Numbered from the stretch's first letter, positions 33,476 to 41,880 are shown. The stretch is 51,343 nt of DNA from Anaerolineales bacterium (GCA_016935755.1 JAFGQI010000066.1:1-51343); one strand, 5' to 3'. A program made the numbers and translations. Notes: a model not told the origin generated them from the letters alone.

Positions 33476-34492
33476 ATGAGCAGTCAGGCGCCGAGCAGCA
33501 CGATAAGTACACAACAAACCAACGGCAAAAAAGATTTATTTATTGTCAATAACCTGGTTAAATACTTCCCGGTCCGCGGCGGATTGCTGCAGCGTGTGGT
33601 AGCCTGGGTGCAGGCTGTTGACAATGTTAGTTTGGCGATCAGGGAAGGAGAGACGCTGGGTCTGGTCGGAGAGTCCGGCTGTGGAAAAACCACTGTCGGG
33701 CGGACGATGTTGCGCCTGATTGAGCCCACTGCGGGAGAAGCCATCTTCGATGGTGTCAATGTTTTCGGTCTGCGGGGCAAAGAACTGAAGGTAATGCGCC
33801 GCAACATGCAGATTATTTTTCAGGATCCTTATGCCTCTCTGGACCCACGTATTCCGGTGGGCGAGTCGATCGGCGAAGGGTTAAAGATTCACAATATCGG
33901 TAACGCCAGAGAACGGCATGAAGTGGTCATGCAAACGCTGCGCAAAGTGGGCCTGGAAGAATACCATGCCCGGCGCTATCCTCATGAATTCTCCGGTGGC
34001 CAGCGCCAGCGCATTGGGATCGCCCGTGCCCTGGCTTTGCAGCCCAAGTTTATTGTTGCCGATGAACCTGTTTCGGCTCTGGATGTTTCGATCCAATCTC
34101 AGGTGTTGAATATTTTGAAGGATTTGCAGCAGGAATTCAACCTGACGTATTTGTTCATCGCTCATAACCTGAGCGTGGTGGAGCACATTTCAGATCGCGT
34201 GGCAGTCATGTATTTGGGGAAGATTGTTGAGATGGCTGCTCGGGATGACCTCTTTAACAATCCTTTGCATCCCTACACCCAGGCGTTAATGTCAGCCATC
34301 CCGATCCCCGATCCAACCATAAAACGCGAACGTATCATCTTACAGGGAGATGTCCCCAGTCCCTTGAACCCTCCGCAAGGGTGCCGTTTTCACCCACGCT
34401 GCCCGGTGGCAATGGATGTGTGCTCGCAGGGGGAGCCGCCCCTGGTGGAAGTCAGCCCCCTGCATCAGGTAGCCTGCTGGCGAGTTAATTAG
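33476..34492 (+). CDS. Oligopeptide-type ABC ATPase (F-type, second pair)
   Basis: ATPase subunit (338 aa): Walker [14 protein letters not shown]-loop [10 protein letters not shown], signature [15 protein letters not shown], Walker [18 protein letters not shown]-loop FIAHNLS (Asn where Asp is usual), Cys cluster [14 protein letters not shown]...C. AGGAG lies about 10 nt before the ATG. It resembles the F subunit of the first operon more than the F gene at 31139. Confidence 0.92.
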   Translation: MSSQAPSSTISTQQTNGKKDLFIVNNLVKYFPVRGGLLQRVVAWVQAVDNVSLAIREGETLGLVGESGCGKTTVGRTMLRLIEPTAGEAIFDGVNVFGLRGKELKVMRRNMQIIFQDPYASLDPRIPVGESIGEGLKIHNIGNARERHEVVMQTLRKVGLEEYHARRYPHEFSGGQRQRIGIARALALQPKFIVADEPVSALDVSIQSQVLNILKDLQQEFNLTYLFIAHNLSVVEHISDRVAVMYLGKIVEMAARDDLFNNPLHPYTQALMSAIPIPDPTIKRERIILQGDVPSPLNPPQGCRFHPRCPVAMDVCSQGEPPLVEVSPLHQVACWRVN

Positions 34493-34514
34493 CCACCCAC
34501 TGGAAGTTATGACC

Positions 34515-35567
34515 ATGTCGATCTATCGGGTGCTCATCGTTGACGATCAACGTGACATACGAAATATCTTGCGCGTGGGTCTGGAAACGCTGGATCCTCA
34601 GATTAAAGTAATCGATGTGCCCTCGGGTGAAGAAGCGATCCTGGTCACCACACGCCAGCCGATCGATCTGTTAGTCACCGACGTGCGCCTGGCAGGTATA
34701 TCCGGGTTGGAACTCCTGGAGCGGGCGCGTATTCGCAACCCCGATTTGAAAGTGATCCTGATCACTGGGATGACCGACCCAAAAGTCCAGCGTCAGGTGG
34801 CAGCCTCTGGCGCTTATGCCTTTTTCTACAAACCGATTGAACTATCCGATTTTTTAGCCACCGTGCGAAACTGCCTGGGATTGAAGGAAAAGGCTGCGCC
34901 CAAACCCATCCCTCCAGAAGAGCCTGGCCCACAAAGCCTGCCAGAATGTTTGGAAGGGCTTCATCGGGAGATGCAGGCTTTTTCGGTTGTACTGTTGGAT
35001 GATCATGGGCAGGTGGTAGCGCAGGATGGTGATCTGCCAGCTGAGATAGATGTGTTTGTTTTATCGCCAGCCTTGATGACGGCATATAATGCCAGCGCGA
35101 AACTGTCGCGCTTGCTGGGGGTGGACTACCCTCGGGATGCGGTCTATGTAGCCGGGAAAGAGTATGATTTCTTCCTCGTTCACGTTGGGCAGGCGCTGGG
35201 CTTGTGGGTGATTGTGCCTGGGGTTGGATGGGATGAAATCCAGATGTTGAAGCATCTGCGGACTTTAGACCTGGCGGTAAAAAACCTGGTTAGAATCCTG
35301 ACGAATATGGGCGTATCGTTAGAGGTGAAAGCGGAAATCTCTCCTGAGCAAAGCGAAGAGCTGCTCCAGGCAGTTCCTGAAATGGTCGAAGAACCTGTAG
35401 TAGACCTGGAAGCCATCTTCAAGCAGGTGCCGCCGGACAAACCTTTGACGGCAGAAGCCGAGGCTTTTTGGGATAGCGCCGTGCATGACGCCGCTGACTC
35501 GGTGGTTTCCCCGGATGCGATTTCGTATGAGCAGGCGCGCGCCCTCGGTCTTGCCCCCGAAGAATGA
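34515..35567 (+). CDS. Response regulator with non-DNA-binding C-terminal sensor-like domain
   Basis: The N-terminal receiver domain (residues about 3-120) has the acidic pair D10/D11 (IVDDQ), phosphoacceptor D56 (LVTDVRLAG), Thr84 (ITGM) and Lys106 (YKP). After a Pro-rich linker, residues about 130-275 have a pattern reminiscent of Roadblock/LC7 modules (SVVLLDDHGQVVAQDGDLP, YDFFLVHVGQALGLWVIVP), followed by an acidic tail. No helix-turn-helix is seen. GGAAG at 34502-34506 is 8 nt before ATG 34515, better than ATG 34509. It is 22 nt after the last ATPase gene, likely co-transcribed; no histidine kinase is nearby. Confidence 0.83.
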   Translation: MSIYRVLIVDDQRDIRNILRVGLETLDPQIKVIDVPSGEEAILVTTRQPIDLLVTDVRLAGISGLELLERARIRNPDLKVILITGMTDPKVQRQVAASGAYAFFYKPIELSDFLATVRNCLGLKEKAAPKPIPPEEPGPQSLPECLEGLHREMQAFSVVLLDDHGQVVAQDGDLPAEIDVFVLSPALMTAYNASAKLSRLLGVDYPRDAVYVAGKEYDFFLVHVGQALGLWVIVPGVGWDEIQMLKHLRTLDLAVKNLVRILTNMGVSLEVKAEISPEQSEELLQAVPEMVEEPVVDLEAIFKQVPPDKPLTAEAEAFWDSAVHDAADSVVSPDAISYEQARALGLAPEE

Positions 35568-35587
35568 ATCTGGTATGGGGAACAGTA

Positions 35588-35617
35588 TTGTCAGGTATGC
35601 CATGCCCATGTTACAAT
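35588..35617 (+). promoter_or_regulatory. tRNA-Gln promoter
   Basis: TTGTCA (35588-35593), 18-bp spacer, TACAAT (35612-35617), about 40 nt before the tRNA. Confidence 0.6.
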
Positions 35618-35658
35618 TCGGTTCGCCTAATTGTCGGGCAGCCGATGTGGGTTTTTAT

Positions 35659-35729
35659 TGGGGCGTGGTGCAATGGTAGCACAGCAGACTTTGGATCTGT
35701 TTATCCTGGTTCGAATCCGGGCGCCTCAG
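35659..35729 (+). tRNA. trnQ-UUG: tRNA-Gln (anticodon UUG)
   Basis: A 71-nt cloverleaf. The acceptor stem TGGGGCG pairs with CGCCTCA (one G-U). The D stem is GTGC/GCAC. The anticodon stem GCAGA/TCTGT holds the loop CTTTGGA with TTG at 35691-35693. The T stem CCTGG/CCGGG carries TTCGAAT. The discriminator base is G. CCA is not encoded (CCT follows), so it must be added after transcription. Confidence 0.95.
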
Positions 35730-35777
35730 CCTTAATGGTCTGTAGTATTTACGGTTGTTAATTTTGTAAAGGAACGG

Positions 35778-35821
35778 ACGAGCTTCACGGTGCCCGGCAT
35801 GGTCATGTGAGCTCGTTTTTT
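35778..35821 (+). terminator. Terminator or attenuator between tRNA-Gln and glmU
   Basis: ACGAGCT (35778-35784) pairs with AGCTCGT (35810-35816), which runs into six T (35816-35821). It is 18 nt before the glmU ATG. It may end the tRNA transcript, leaving glmU to another promoter, or it may attenuate read-through into glmU. Confidence 0.6.
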
Positions 35822-35839
35822 GTCCCAAAGGAGCATGAA

Positions 35840-37192
35840 ATGCGGATCAATGCTGTCCTCCTGGCTGCTGGCCAGGGAACAAGAATGCGCTCAAAACTGC
35901 CTAAGGTGCTGCATCCTCTGTTAGGAAAACCGATGATCCATTATGCGGTGGAGGCAGCACAGCAGGTGACCGGCCAGAAGCCAGTCGTGGTGGTTGGGCA
36001 CGGCGCGCAGGCGATCCAACAAGCTTTGGGCGATTCGGCTCGTTTTGTCTATCAGGAGCCTCAACTGGGCACAGGTCATGCAGTGCTGCAGGCCGAGCCC
36101 CTGTTGAAAAACGAGGCCGATTTTATCCTGGTTACCTATGCGGATATGCCCTTGCTTACTCCGGATACGCTGCAGCTCATCATTAATACCCAACAGCAGC
36201 ACTCTGGCCCGCTGACCATGTTGACTGTGGTTGCAGATGACCCGCACGGTTTTGGCCGTATCGTGCGTGATGAGGCTGGACGGGTGACAGCGATCGTCGA
36301 AGAGGCGCAGGCCACACCCGAACAGCGGGCCATTCGCGAACTTAATGCCAGCGTTTACTGTTTTGAGGCGCGCTGGCTCTGGGAGATGCTGCCGCGCATC
36401 CCAATTTCTCCGAAAGGGGAATATTATCTGACTGACCTGATTGGGATGGCCGTAGCGGATGGCCTGGAAGTCCAATCGCAGGGTCTGGCAGATGCTCAAG
36501 AGGGGATTGGGATAAACAATCGCCTCCATCTGGCTGAAGCCGAAGCGCTGATGCGCAAAAGGATCAATCACCAGTGGATGTTAAACGGCGTGACGATCGT
36601 TGATCCGAGCAGCACATATATTGAAACAAGTGTCCATATTGGCATGGATACAACCATCTGGCCGAATACTTTCCTGCAAGGCGCAACTGTCGTAGGCGAA
36701 GCCTGCAATCTTGGGCCAAATACCATTGTGCGGAATTCACAGTTGGGGGATCGGTGTACAGTGTTCGCATCTATTCTAGAATGTGCAGTTGTTGAAGACG
36801 AGGTTGATATAGGCCCTTATGCCCATCTGCGCAGCGGCACGCACTTGGGCCGTGGGGTGCATATCGGCAATTTCGGTGAAACCAAGAATTCATCCCTCGG
36901 GCCTGGAACGAAGATGGGGCACTTTTCATATATTGGCGATGCCACGATCGGCCCAAACGTCAATATCGGAGCGGGAACAATCACCTGTAACTTTGATGGA
37001 CGACAAAAGAATCCCACTGAGATCGGTGAAGGTGCGTTTATTGGGAGTGATACAATGTTAGTTGCTCCAGTCAAGATAGGAGTAGGAGCGCGCACGGGCG
37101 CTGGAGCAGTAGTAACCCGGGATGTGCCTGAGAACACCCTGGCGGTTGGTGTGCCGGCTCGTGCGATTCGGAAATTGGAGAAACGTGGCTGA
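35840..37192 (+). CDS. glmU: Bifunctional N-acetylglucosamine-1-phosphate uridyltransferase / glucosamine-1-phosphate acetyltransferase
   Basis: GlmU makes UDP-GlcNAc for peptidoglycan in two steps. The N-terminal uridyltransferase domain starts LAAGQGTRMRSKLPKVLHPL. YADMPLL holds the metal-binding Asp, and ELNASVY and KGEYYLTDLI follow. The C-terminal left-handed beta-helix has hexapeptide repeats and the acetyltransferase segment VNIGAGTITCNFDG (with DGRQKNPTEIG). Length 450 aa is normal. AAAGGAG at 35827-35833 fixes ATG 35840. It overlaps the next gene by 8 bp. Confidence 0.97.
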   Translation: MRINAVLLAAGQGTRMRSKLPKVLHPLLGKPMIHYAVEAAQQVTGQKPVVVVGHGAQAIQQALGDSARFVYQEPQLGTGHAVLQAEPLLKNEADFILVTYADMPLLTPDTLQLIINTQQQHSGPLTMLTVVADDPHGFGRIVRDEAGRVTAIVEEAQATPEQRAIRELNASVYCFEARWLWEMLPRIPISPKGEYYLTDLIGMAVADGLEVQSQGLADAQEGIGINNRLHLAEAEALMRKRINHQWMLNGVTIVDPSSTYIETSVHIGMDTTIWPNTFLQGATVVGEACNLGPNTIVRNSQLGDRCTVFASILECAVVEDEVDIGPYAHLRSGTHLGRGVHIGNFGETKNSSLGPGTKMGHFSYIGDATIGPNVNIGAGTITCNFDGRQKNPTEIGEGAFIGSDTMLVAPVKIGVGARTGAGAVVTRDVPENTLAVGVPARAIRKLEKRG

Positions 37193-38471
37193 AAGCTTTT
37201 TGACCCCGCTTGCTCTTGTTTTGTGCCTGATTCTTGATCTGGTCATGATTTCAGTGCGCTCGAGCTTCTTGCAGACCAGTTACGCGCATTTGCTGCCCAT
37301 GCGCGAGCGAGAAGAACAGCAGGTTATTCGCACGATTGGGTTGCTGCCTGCGCTGCCTCGTTTACGCGCCAGCCTAAATTTTGCTCTGGTGCTGACGCGG
37401 TTTCTGCTGGCCGGGCTAATATTGCAGCTGGTTCAGTTGCGGGCTCTAGGCTGGCAGATATGGGTTCAGGTGTTGGTTTTCTTTCTGGCGGTTTTATTAA
37501 TTTTTTGGTTGGAATGGATCTGCGAGAGAATTGTATCGCGCCATCCAGCTTTGTGGGCTATGCGCTTGACCCCTCTGGCGCGCGCCTGGATGTTTCTGGC
37601 GGCGCTGCCGATCGCGCCGCTGAACCTGCCTGCGGTTGGTGAGGGTATATTGCAGACGGGCAGTGGTGTGATGGAAAGCGATGTTAAAACGCTGGTCGAT
37701 GCCGGGCAGGAAGAGGGGGTATTTGAGCAGGAAGAGCGCCGTATGATCTATTCCATTTTTGAATTGGGAGATACGCTGGCGCGCGAAATCATGGTTCCGC
37801 GCATTGATATGTTGGCCCTGGATGTGACAACACCCCTGCTTGTGGCGGTGGACGTTATCATTAATTCGGGGCATTCGCGCGTGCCAGTTTACGAAGAGGT
37901 GGTAGATAAGACTTTGGGGGTGCTGTATATCAAGGACTTGATGCGGCTTTGGCGGGAGGGCAACCCGGCGAACTCCCTGCACGATCTATTGCGCCCGGCC
38001 TATTTTGTACCCGAGGCGAAAAAGGTGGATGAACTGCTGGCAGAGATGCAAGCAGAGCGCATTCATATGGCGATTGTGGTAGATGAATATGGTGGGGTTG
38101 CCGGCCTGGTCACTCTAGAGGATATTGTAGAAGAGATCTTAGGTGAAATTCAGGATGAGTTTGATCAAAGCGAGGAAGCTCCCTACCAGCAGCTTAAGGA
38201 TGGAAGTTATATTTTCTTGGGTCGCGTAGACCTGGATGATTTTAATGAAGTAATGGGCAGTTTTCTTCCCAAAGAAGAAGCGGATACCCTCGGCGGATAT
38301 ATCTACAGCCGCCTTGGACGAGTGCCGGCTGGGGGAGAGACAGTGGAAAACGATAATCTGCTTCTGACTGTGGAACAGGTGAGCGCACGCCGGATTCGCA
38401 AAGTCCGGGCGCGCTGGCTGCCGCTGCAAATAGACACAGTAGATAAGGATGAAGACAGTGCTAACAGATGA
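37185..38471 (+). CDS. CBS-domain membrane protein of the CorC/HlyC (CNNM-related) type
   Basis: The protein (428 aa) has about four hydrophobic segments in the first 150 residues. A CBS pair follows (REIMVPRIDMLALDVTTPLLVAVDVIINSGHSRVPVYEE... and VDELLAEMQAERIHMAIVVDEYGGVAGLVTLEDI), then a C-terminal CorC_HlyC domain (DGSYIFLGRVDLDDFNEVMG). Relatives are linked to magnesium or cobalt efflux or other transport. The start is a GTG at 37185, inside glmU, preceded by GGAG 4 nt away. The membrane part is shorter and less conserved than a full CNNM/DUF21 domain. Confidence 0.88.
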   Translation: MAESFLTPLALVLCLILDLVMISVRSSFLQTSYAHLLPMREREEQQVIRTIGLLPALPRLRASLNFALVLTRFLLAGLILQLVQLRALGWQIWVQVLVFFLAVLLIFWLEWICERIVSRHPALWAMRLTPLARAWMFLAALPIAPLNLPAVGEGILQTGSGVMESDVKTLVDAGQEEGVFEQEERRMIYSIFELGDTLAREIMVPRIDMLALDVTTPLLVAVDVIINSGHSRVPVYEEVVDKTLGVLYIKDLMRLWREGNPANSLHDLLRPAYFVPEAKKVDELLAEMQAERIHMAIVVDEYGGVAGLVTLEDIVEEILGEIQDEFDQSEEAPYQQLKDGSYIFLGRVDLDDFNEVMGSFLPKEEADTLGGYIYSRLGRVPAGGETVENDNLLLTVEQVSARRIRKVRARWLPLQIDTVDKDEDSANR

Positions 38472-38874
38472 GCAGAAAAATACGCTGATTCAAACGGCTG
38501 TGCAAGCCCGCCAGTGGGCTTATGCCCCTTATTCAAATTATCCAGTTGGAGCGGCGCTATTAACCGCCTCTGGCAAGGTCTATGATGGAGTCAATGTGGA
38601 GAACGCCGCCTATCCAACCGGCATGTGCGCGGAGAGGGTGGCAGTTTTCAAGGCTGTTTCAGAGGGTGAACGCCAGTTTGTCGCAATAGCTGTGGTGACT
38701 TCAAACGGGGGTACGCCATGCGGCGCCTGCCGGCAGGTCCTGGCGGAGTTCGGCTTAGATGTGCGCGTCATCATTGCGGATGACCAGGGACGCCTGCTGC
38801 ATGAATACAGCCTGGCAGAGCTTTTGCCTGGCGCTTTTGGTCCGGAAGATTTATCGAGATGTGGTGAGGGGTAG
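38449..38874 (+). CDS. cdd: Cytidine deaminase
   Basis: Cdd deaminates cytidine and deoxycytidine to uridine forms in pyrimidine salvage. The protein (141 aa) has the zinc and catalytic motif CAERVAVFKAV (Cys ligand and Glu proton shuttle) and PCGACRQVLAEF (two Cys ligands), plus YSNYPVGAAL at the substrate site. This is the homotetrameric type with three Cys ligands. It overlaps the CBS-protein gene by 23 bp, so the two are coupled. Confidence 0.96.
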   Translation: MKTVLTDEQKNTLIQTAVQARQWAYAPYSNYPVGAALLTASGKVYDGVNVENAAYPTGMCAERVAVFKAVSEGERQFVAIAVVTSNGGTPCGACRQVLAEFGLDVRVIIADDQGRLLHEYSLAELLPGAFGPEDLSRCGEG

Positions 38875-38880
38875 ATCAGA

Positions 38881-40077
38881 TCAGGGGGTTGGTGACGGTG
38901 TAGCGGTCACCTGGACAACCAATGCCTGCACAATCCATCCCTGGGTGCCGTCTGGGGCGATAATCTTCACCCAGACTTTGCCGTCTTTTTCGGCGGTTTC
39001 AGGCAGTAAAATGATCAGGGTGTCGTTGGTCAGATAACCAACCGTTTTGCCTCCTGGCTCGGCGCGGATGCGCACCCCTTCTGTTTCTCCTACGCGTACA
39101 ATCGCCAGGATGGGTGTTGGGGTTGGTGTTAATGTCAGCGTGGGGGTAAGAGTTGGCGTACGGGTGAGCGTAGGGGTAAGCGTGGCAGTCGGAGGAACAG
39201 GAGTGAGGGTGAGCGTGGCGGTGGCGGTCAAAGTAGGGGTGAGAGTGGGTGTAGCAGTGGGGAGGCCAAGCCGGGCGCCCACAACCGCGCTGATGCTGCT
39301 GATGCCGAATAGCAGCACCACCCCCAGCAGGGCAATCACACCCCCCAGAGTATATCCGAACAGGGTTAATGGACGCAGCCCCAGCAAAGCCAGAACGATT
39401 GCCGCGAGAATAAAACCCCAGAAGAGATGAAGGGCAAATACGACCAACCCATCCGGCCATAGGTGTGGAATGCGCGCTCCCAGGCCGTACCCCGCCGTCG
39501 CCAGGGGGAGATAGAGTGCATAGGCCAATGCTGCGCCAGGGGCAATCGAGCAGGAAGCCGGATTTTCCTTGCTGGCGCGTGTCAGGGTAACCGCCAGAAA
39601 GATTGCTCCCGCGACCAATACCAGTGCATTCGGCCAGGAGATTTGAGCATGCAGGTAAGCCCGGGAAAGGTCTTCAATCTTTGCTGGCTTCACCAGCAAG
39701 CCGGATATCCAACCTGTCCCGAAGACCAGCAGGCTGCCAATCAACAGCCCAACCAGGTTGCGCCAGAAGAAACGACTTGAGCCTGCTACGATCCCCAGGG
39801 ACACCCCTATCACCGGCGCCATGCAAGGGGCTAACACGGCTCCCAAAACAAGCAGGGCGGTCAAATCCAGATAGATTCCGGCGCTGAAAATAAAACCGCT
39901 GATGATAGAAAGCAAGAAAAAGTCGAAGGAGGGCGAGGCTCGATGCGCCAGATCGTCCAGAAAAGCCGCCCGTTCATCCGCTTCCAGTGGAACCAGCAGC
40001 CGGAGCGCCCTGCGCCGCCGGGATGGCGGCAGCAAGGTGGGGTCGTCGGGCATGTGTTCTGTGGGTGGCAGATTCAT
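38881..40077 (-). CDS. DUF389 membrane protein with Thr-Pro linker and SH3-like C-terminus
   Basis: The protein (398 aa) has a cytoplasmic N-terminus and a DUF389-type membrane domain of about seven helices (from FDFFLLSIISGFIFSAGIYL to about residue 268, including LGAVLAPCMAPVIGVSLGIV). A low-complexity TPTLTP linker covers residues 273-322. A bacterial SH3-like domain follows (VRIRAEPGGKTVGYLTNDT...VWVKIIAPDGTQGWI). DUF389 function is unknown; the SH3 part should lie outside and may touch cell-wall material. Its ATG overlaps the HAD stop (ATGA), giving a two-gene operon. Confidence 0.82.
   Translation of the reverse strand: MNLPPTEHMPDDPTLLPPSRRRRALRLLVPLEADERAAFLDDLAHRASPSFDFFLLSIISGFIFSAGIYLDLTALLVLGAVLAPCMAPVIGVSLGIVAGSSRFFWRNLVGLLIGSLLVFGTGWISGLLVKPAKIEDLSRAYLHAQISWPNALVLVAGAIFLAVTLTRASKENPASCSIAPGAALAYALYLPLATAGYGLGARIPHLWPDGLVVFALHLFWGFILAAIVLALLGLRPLTLFGYTLGGVIALLGVVLLFGISSISAVVGARLGLPTATPTLTPTLTATATLTLTPVPPTATLTPTLTRTPTLTPTLTLTPTPTPILAIVRVGETEGVRIRAEPGGKTVGYLTNDTLIILLPETAEKDGKVWVKIIAPDGTQGWIVQALVVQVTATPSPTP
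39112..39261 (-). repeat. Low-complexity Thr-Pro-encoding tract
   Basis: About 150 bp of short imperfect repeats with alternating ACC/CTT/CCC-type codons on minus, encoding residues 273-322 of the DUF389 protein. The tract is prone to length change. Confidence 0.8.
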
Positions 40078-40544
40078 TTTCGCAATGTGGTCACAATCCG
40101 CAAGGGTTTTTCCAGCAATTCCAGGGCCGTATAAATGTCGTGGGCGACGATATCCGCCGCCATCAGCGTCTCGACGGCTGCGCCTTCCCTGGAGAGCACG
40201 CAGATACCCAGGCCGGCGCAGTCTAACATGGCGGCATCATTCGCACCCTGCCCGATAGCCACCACATGTTCCGCTCCCAATTGGCGCACGTAAGCTGCTT
40301 TTTGTTCCGCCTCGTTCCCGGCTTGAATGCGTACTGCTTTTAGATTCAACTGAAAATCAATGTTGTTTTGCTGGCCTCGGGTATCAGCGGTCAGCAGATG
40401 CACTTCAAGCCGGTCGCGCAGGCTGGTGATTATGCGGGACATGCTTTCGAGCAGCTGCCCATCGACAGCCAGTGTACCGTTGACATCACATACCAGGTGT
40501 TCGAGCTGCAGTAAACCGCGCCCTGGAATATTGAGTTCAATCAT
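40074..40544 (-). CDS. HAD-superfamily hydrolase, soluble P-type-ATPase-like
   Basis: The protein (156 aa) starts MIELNIPGRGLLQLEHLVCDVNGTLAVDG. DVNGT is the HAD nucleophile motif, with Asn where phosphatases usually have the acid/base Asp, a form I associate with the small soluble P-type-ATPase-like HAD group. Motif II Thr lies in HLLTADT, a Lys in AEQKAAYV, and motif IV in GQGANDAAML. The substrate is unknown. It is coupled to the DUF389 gene and divergent from a BMP-like lipoprotein gene. Confidence 0.8.
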   Translation of the reverse strand: MIELNIPGRGLLQLEHLVCDVNGTLAVDGQLLESMSRIITSLRDRLEVHLLTADTRGQQNNIDFQLNLKAVRIQAGNEAEQKAAYVRQLGAEHVVAIGQGANDAAMLDCAGLGICVLSREGAAVETLMAADIVAHDIYTALELLEKPLRIVTTLRK

Positions 40545-40558
40545 GGGGCTATTATAAC
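40531..40558 (+). promoter_or_regulatory. Candidate promoter for the BMP-like lipoprotein gene
   Basis: TTGAGT (40531-40536), 16-bp spacer, TATAAC (40553-40558), about 52 nt before the GTG start at 40611. It overlaps the 5' end of the divergent HAD gene. Confidence 0.4.
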
Positions 40559-40610
40559 GCTTTCATCTCGAGTAAAATAGTGCCCATAACACCAGCTTTA
40601 GGAGAGCTTT

Positions 40611-41705
40611 GTGTTTCTGAAGATCGTAAACCTTAGGAGCCATTTCTTAATCGCTGTATTTGCCAGCCTGATTGTGCTGTTCAGCCTGGCCGCCTGTCAT
40701 GCGGCTGCAACGGGCAGCCCAACTGCCGCGCTCACAGCCACACAAGGCGTGGCCACAGGCGAACCACCCACCCCAACCTCGATAGCCTCATCCCCCACAC
40801 CTACGCTCCCCCCCGCGCGGGCAATCTTGCTGGCTCCTCCCGGCGCAGATGCTTCTCTGGTTCAGACTCTGCAGGCAGAGCTGACCGATTTATCGGCCCA
40901 GGCCGGGTTGTTATTTGAACGGCGAGAGCAGGTAACTGCAGCAGAGCTGGGGCCTCAGGTGCAAATTCTGGTGGCGCTCCCGCCAGACACGGGCCTGGCA
41001 GAGCTGGCGGCTGCCAGCCCGCAAACCCAATTCCTGGCGGTGGGGATCGGCGGACTTCAGGCAGCGCAGAACCTGAGCCTGGTTGCAGCCCAGGGAGAAC
41101 GCCCAGACCGGCAGGGTTTTCTGGCAGGCTATCTGGCGACAGTGATCACCGATGATTGGCGGGTGGGCGTGATCAGCCTGGCGGATAATCCTGCTGGGAG
41201 AGCGGCTCGCCAGGCCTTTACAAATGGGGTGATTTTTTACTGCGGGCTCTGCCGTCCGGTGTATCCACCGTTTTATGAATATCCACTGTATGTTGAAATT
41301 CCGGGCGGCGCCTCTCAGGCAGATCAGCAGGCGGCCGCAGATATCCTGATCAACAGCGCAGTAAAAACGGTTTACGTTGTACCTGGCGCAGGGGATGAGA
41401 ATTTATTGGCCTATCTTGCCTCGCTAGGCATCAACATAATCGGTGGGATGACTCCCCCAGATGTGGCGAAAGGTCAGTGGGTCGCCTCGATCCAGGTAGA
41501 TATTCTGGACGCAGTGAGGCAGGTCTGGATGGAAATTTTGGATGGGAAGGGCGGCTTGAGTCGGGAGGCGTCTTTGCATCTGGCTGATATTAATCCGGCT
41601 TTACTGAGCCCTGGCAGACAGCGCCTGGTGGAAACGATCCTGGCAGAATTGACCGCTGATTATATCGACACTGGCGTTGACCCGCTGACCGGCGAGATGA
41701 AATAA
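40611..41705 (+). CDS. BMP-like (basic membrane protein family) lipoprotein, divergent
   Basis: A secreted lipoprotein (364 aa) with signal peptide, lipobox LAAC (Cys 29), a Thr/Pro-rich linker to about residue 67, and a periplasmic-binding-like domain. The pattern FLAVGIGG...QGFLAGYLATVITDDWRVGVISLADNPAGRAARQAFTNGV resembles the BMP/PnrA nucleoside-receptor fold, but identity to the next receptor looks low. GGAG 6 nt upstream supports the GTG start. It precedes a complete BMP-type transporter and may be an accessory receptor or regulator. Confidence 0.72.
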   Translation: MFLKIVNLRSHFLIAVFASLIVLFSLAACHAAATGSPTAALTATQGVATGEPPTPTSIASSPTPTLPPARAILLAPPGADASLVQTLQAELTDLSAQAGLLFERREQVTAAELGPQVQILVALPPDTGLAELAAASPQTQFLAVGIGGLQAAQNLSLVAAQGERPDRQGFLAGYLATVITDDWRVGVISLADNPAGRAARQAFTNGVIFYCGLCRPVYPPFYEYPLYVEIPGGASQADQQAAADILINSAVKTVYVVPGAGDENLLAYLASLGINIIGGMTPPDVAKGQWVASIQVDILDAVRQVWMEILDGKGGLSREASLHLADINPALLSPGRQRLVETILAELTADYIDTGVDPLTGEMK

Positions 41706-41734
41706 ATTGTACGGAAAATGTGAAGAAATACACA

Positions 41735-41763
41735 TTGTCGGGCAACTCATTTCATGCTAAACT
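41735..41763 (+). promoter_or_regulatory. Promoter of the BMP transporter operon
   Basis: TTGTCG (41735-41740), 17 bp, TAAACT (41758-41763). Initiation near 41770 would place the STAB-SD-like motif (41786) about 16 nt from the 5' end. Confidence 0.6.
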
Positions 41764-41785
41764 TATTTATCCAGGCAAATCTGGT

Positions 41786-41794
41786 GGAAGGAGG
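41786..41794 (+). promoter_or_regulatory. STAB-SD-like motif before the BMP receptor gene
   Basis: GGAAGGAGG, 86 nt upstream of ATG 41881, which has its own GAGGAGA. It is directly followed by ATG ATC TAA, a two-codon minimal ORF, so real gene expression from this site is impossible. Confidence 0.5.
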
Positions 41795-41880
41795 ATGATC
41801 TAAATCCACGAAACTAAAGGTCGATGTTCCCAATATTTTGCTCCAAAATCCAAAACCCTTCAGAACTGAGGAGAAAGAAT

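Noticed and set aside
35630-35660. Second tRNA promoter at TTGTCG (35631-35636)
   Set aside because: The matching -10 region would lie inside the tRNA 5' end and does not resemble TATAAT. The upstream TTGTCA/TACAAT pair is better.
39112-39261. Tandem repeat tract as a CRISPR-like or minisatellite element
   Set aside because: It is in frame and encodes a Thr-Pro linker common in secreted or membrane proteins of this group. There are no spacers and no cas genes.
40074-40544. Asn in place of the second Asp in the HAD motif (DVNGT) as a sign of lost activity
   Set aside because: Small soluble P-type-ATPase-like HAD proteins commonly have DxNGT, so this seems a family trait, not a defect.
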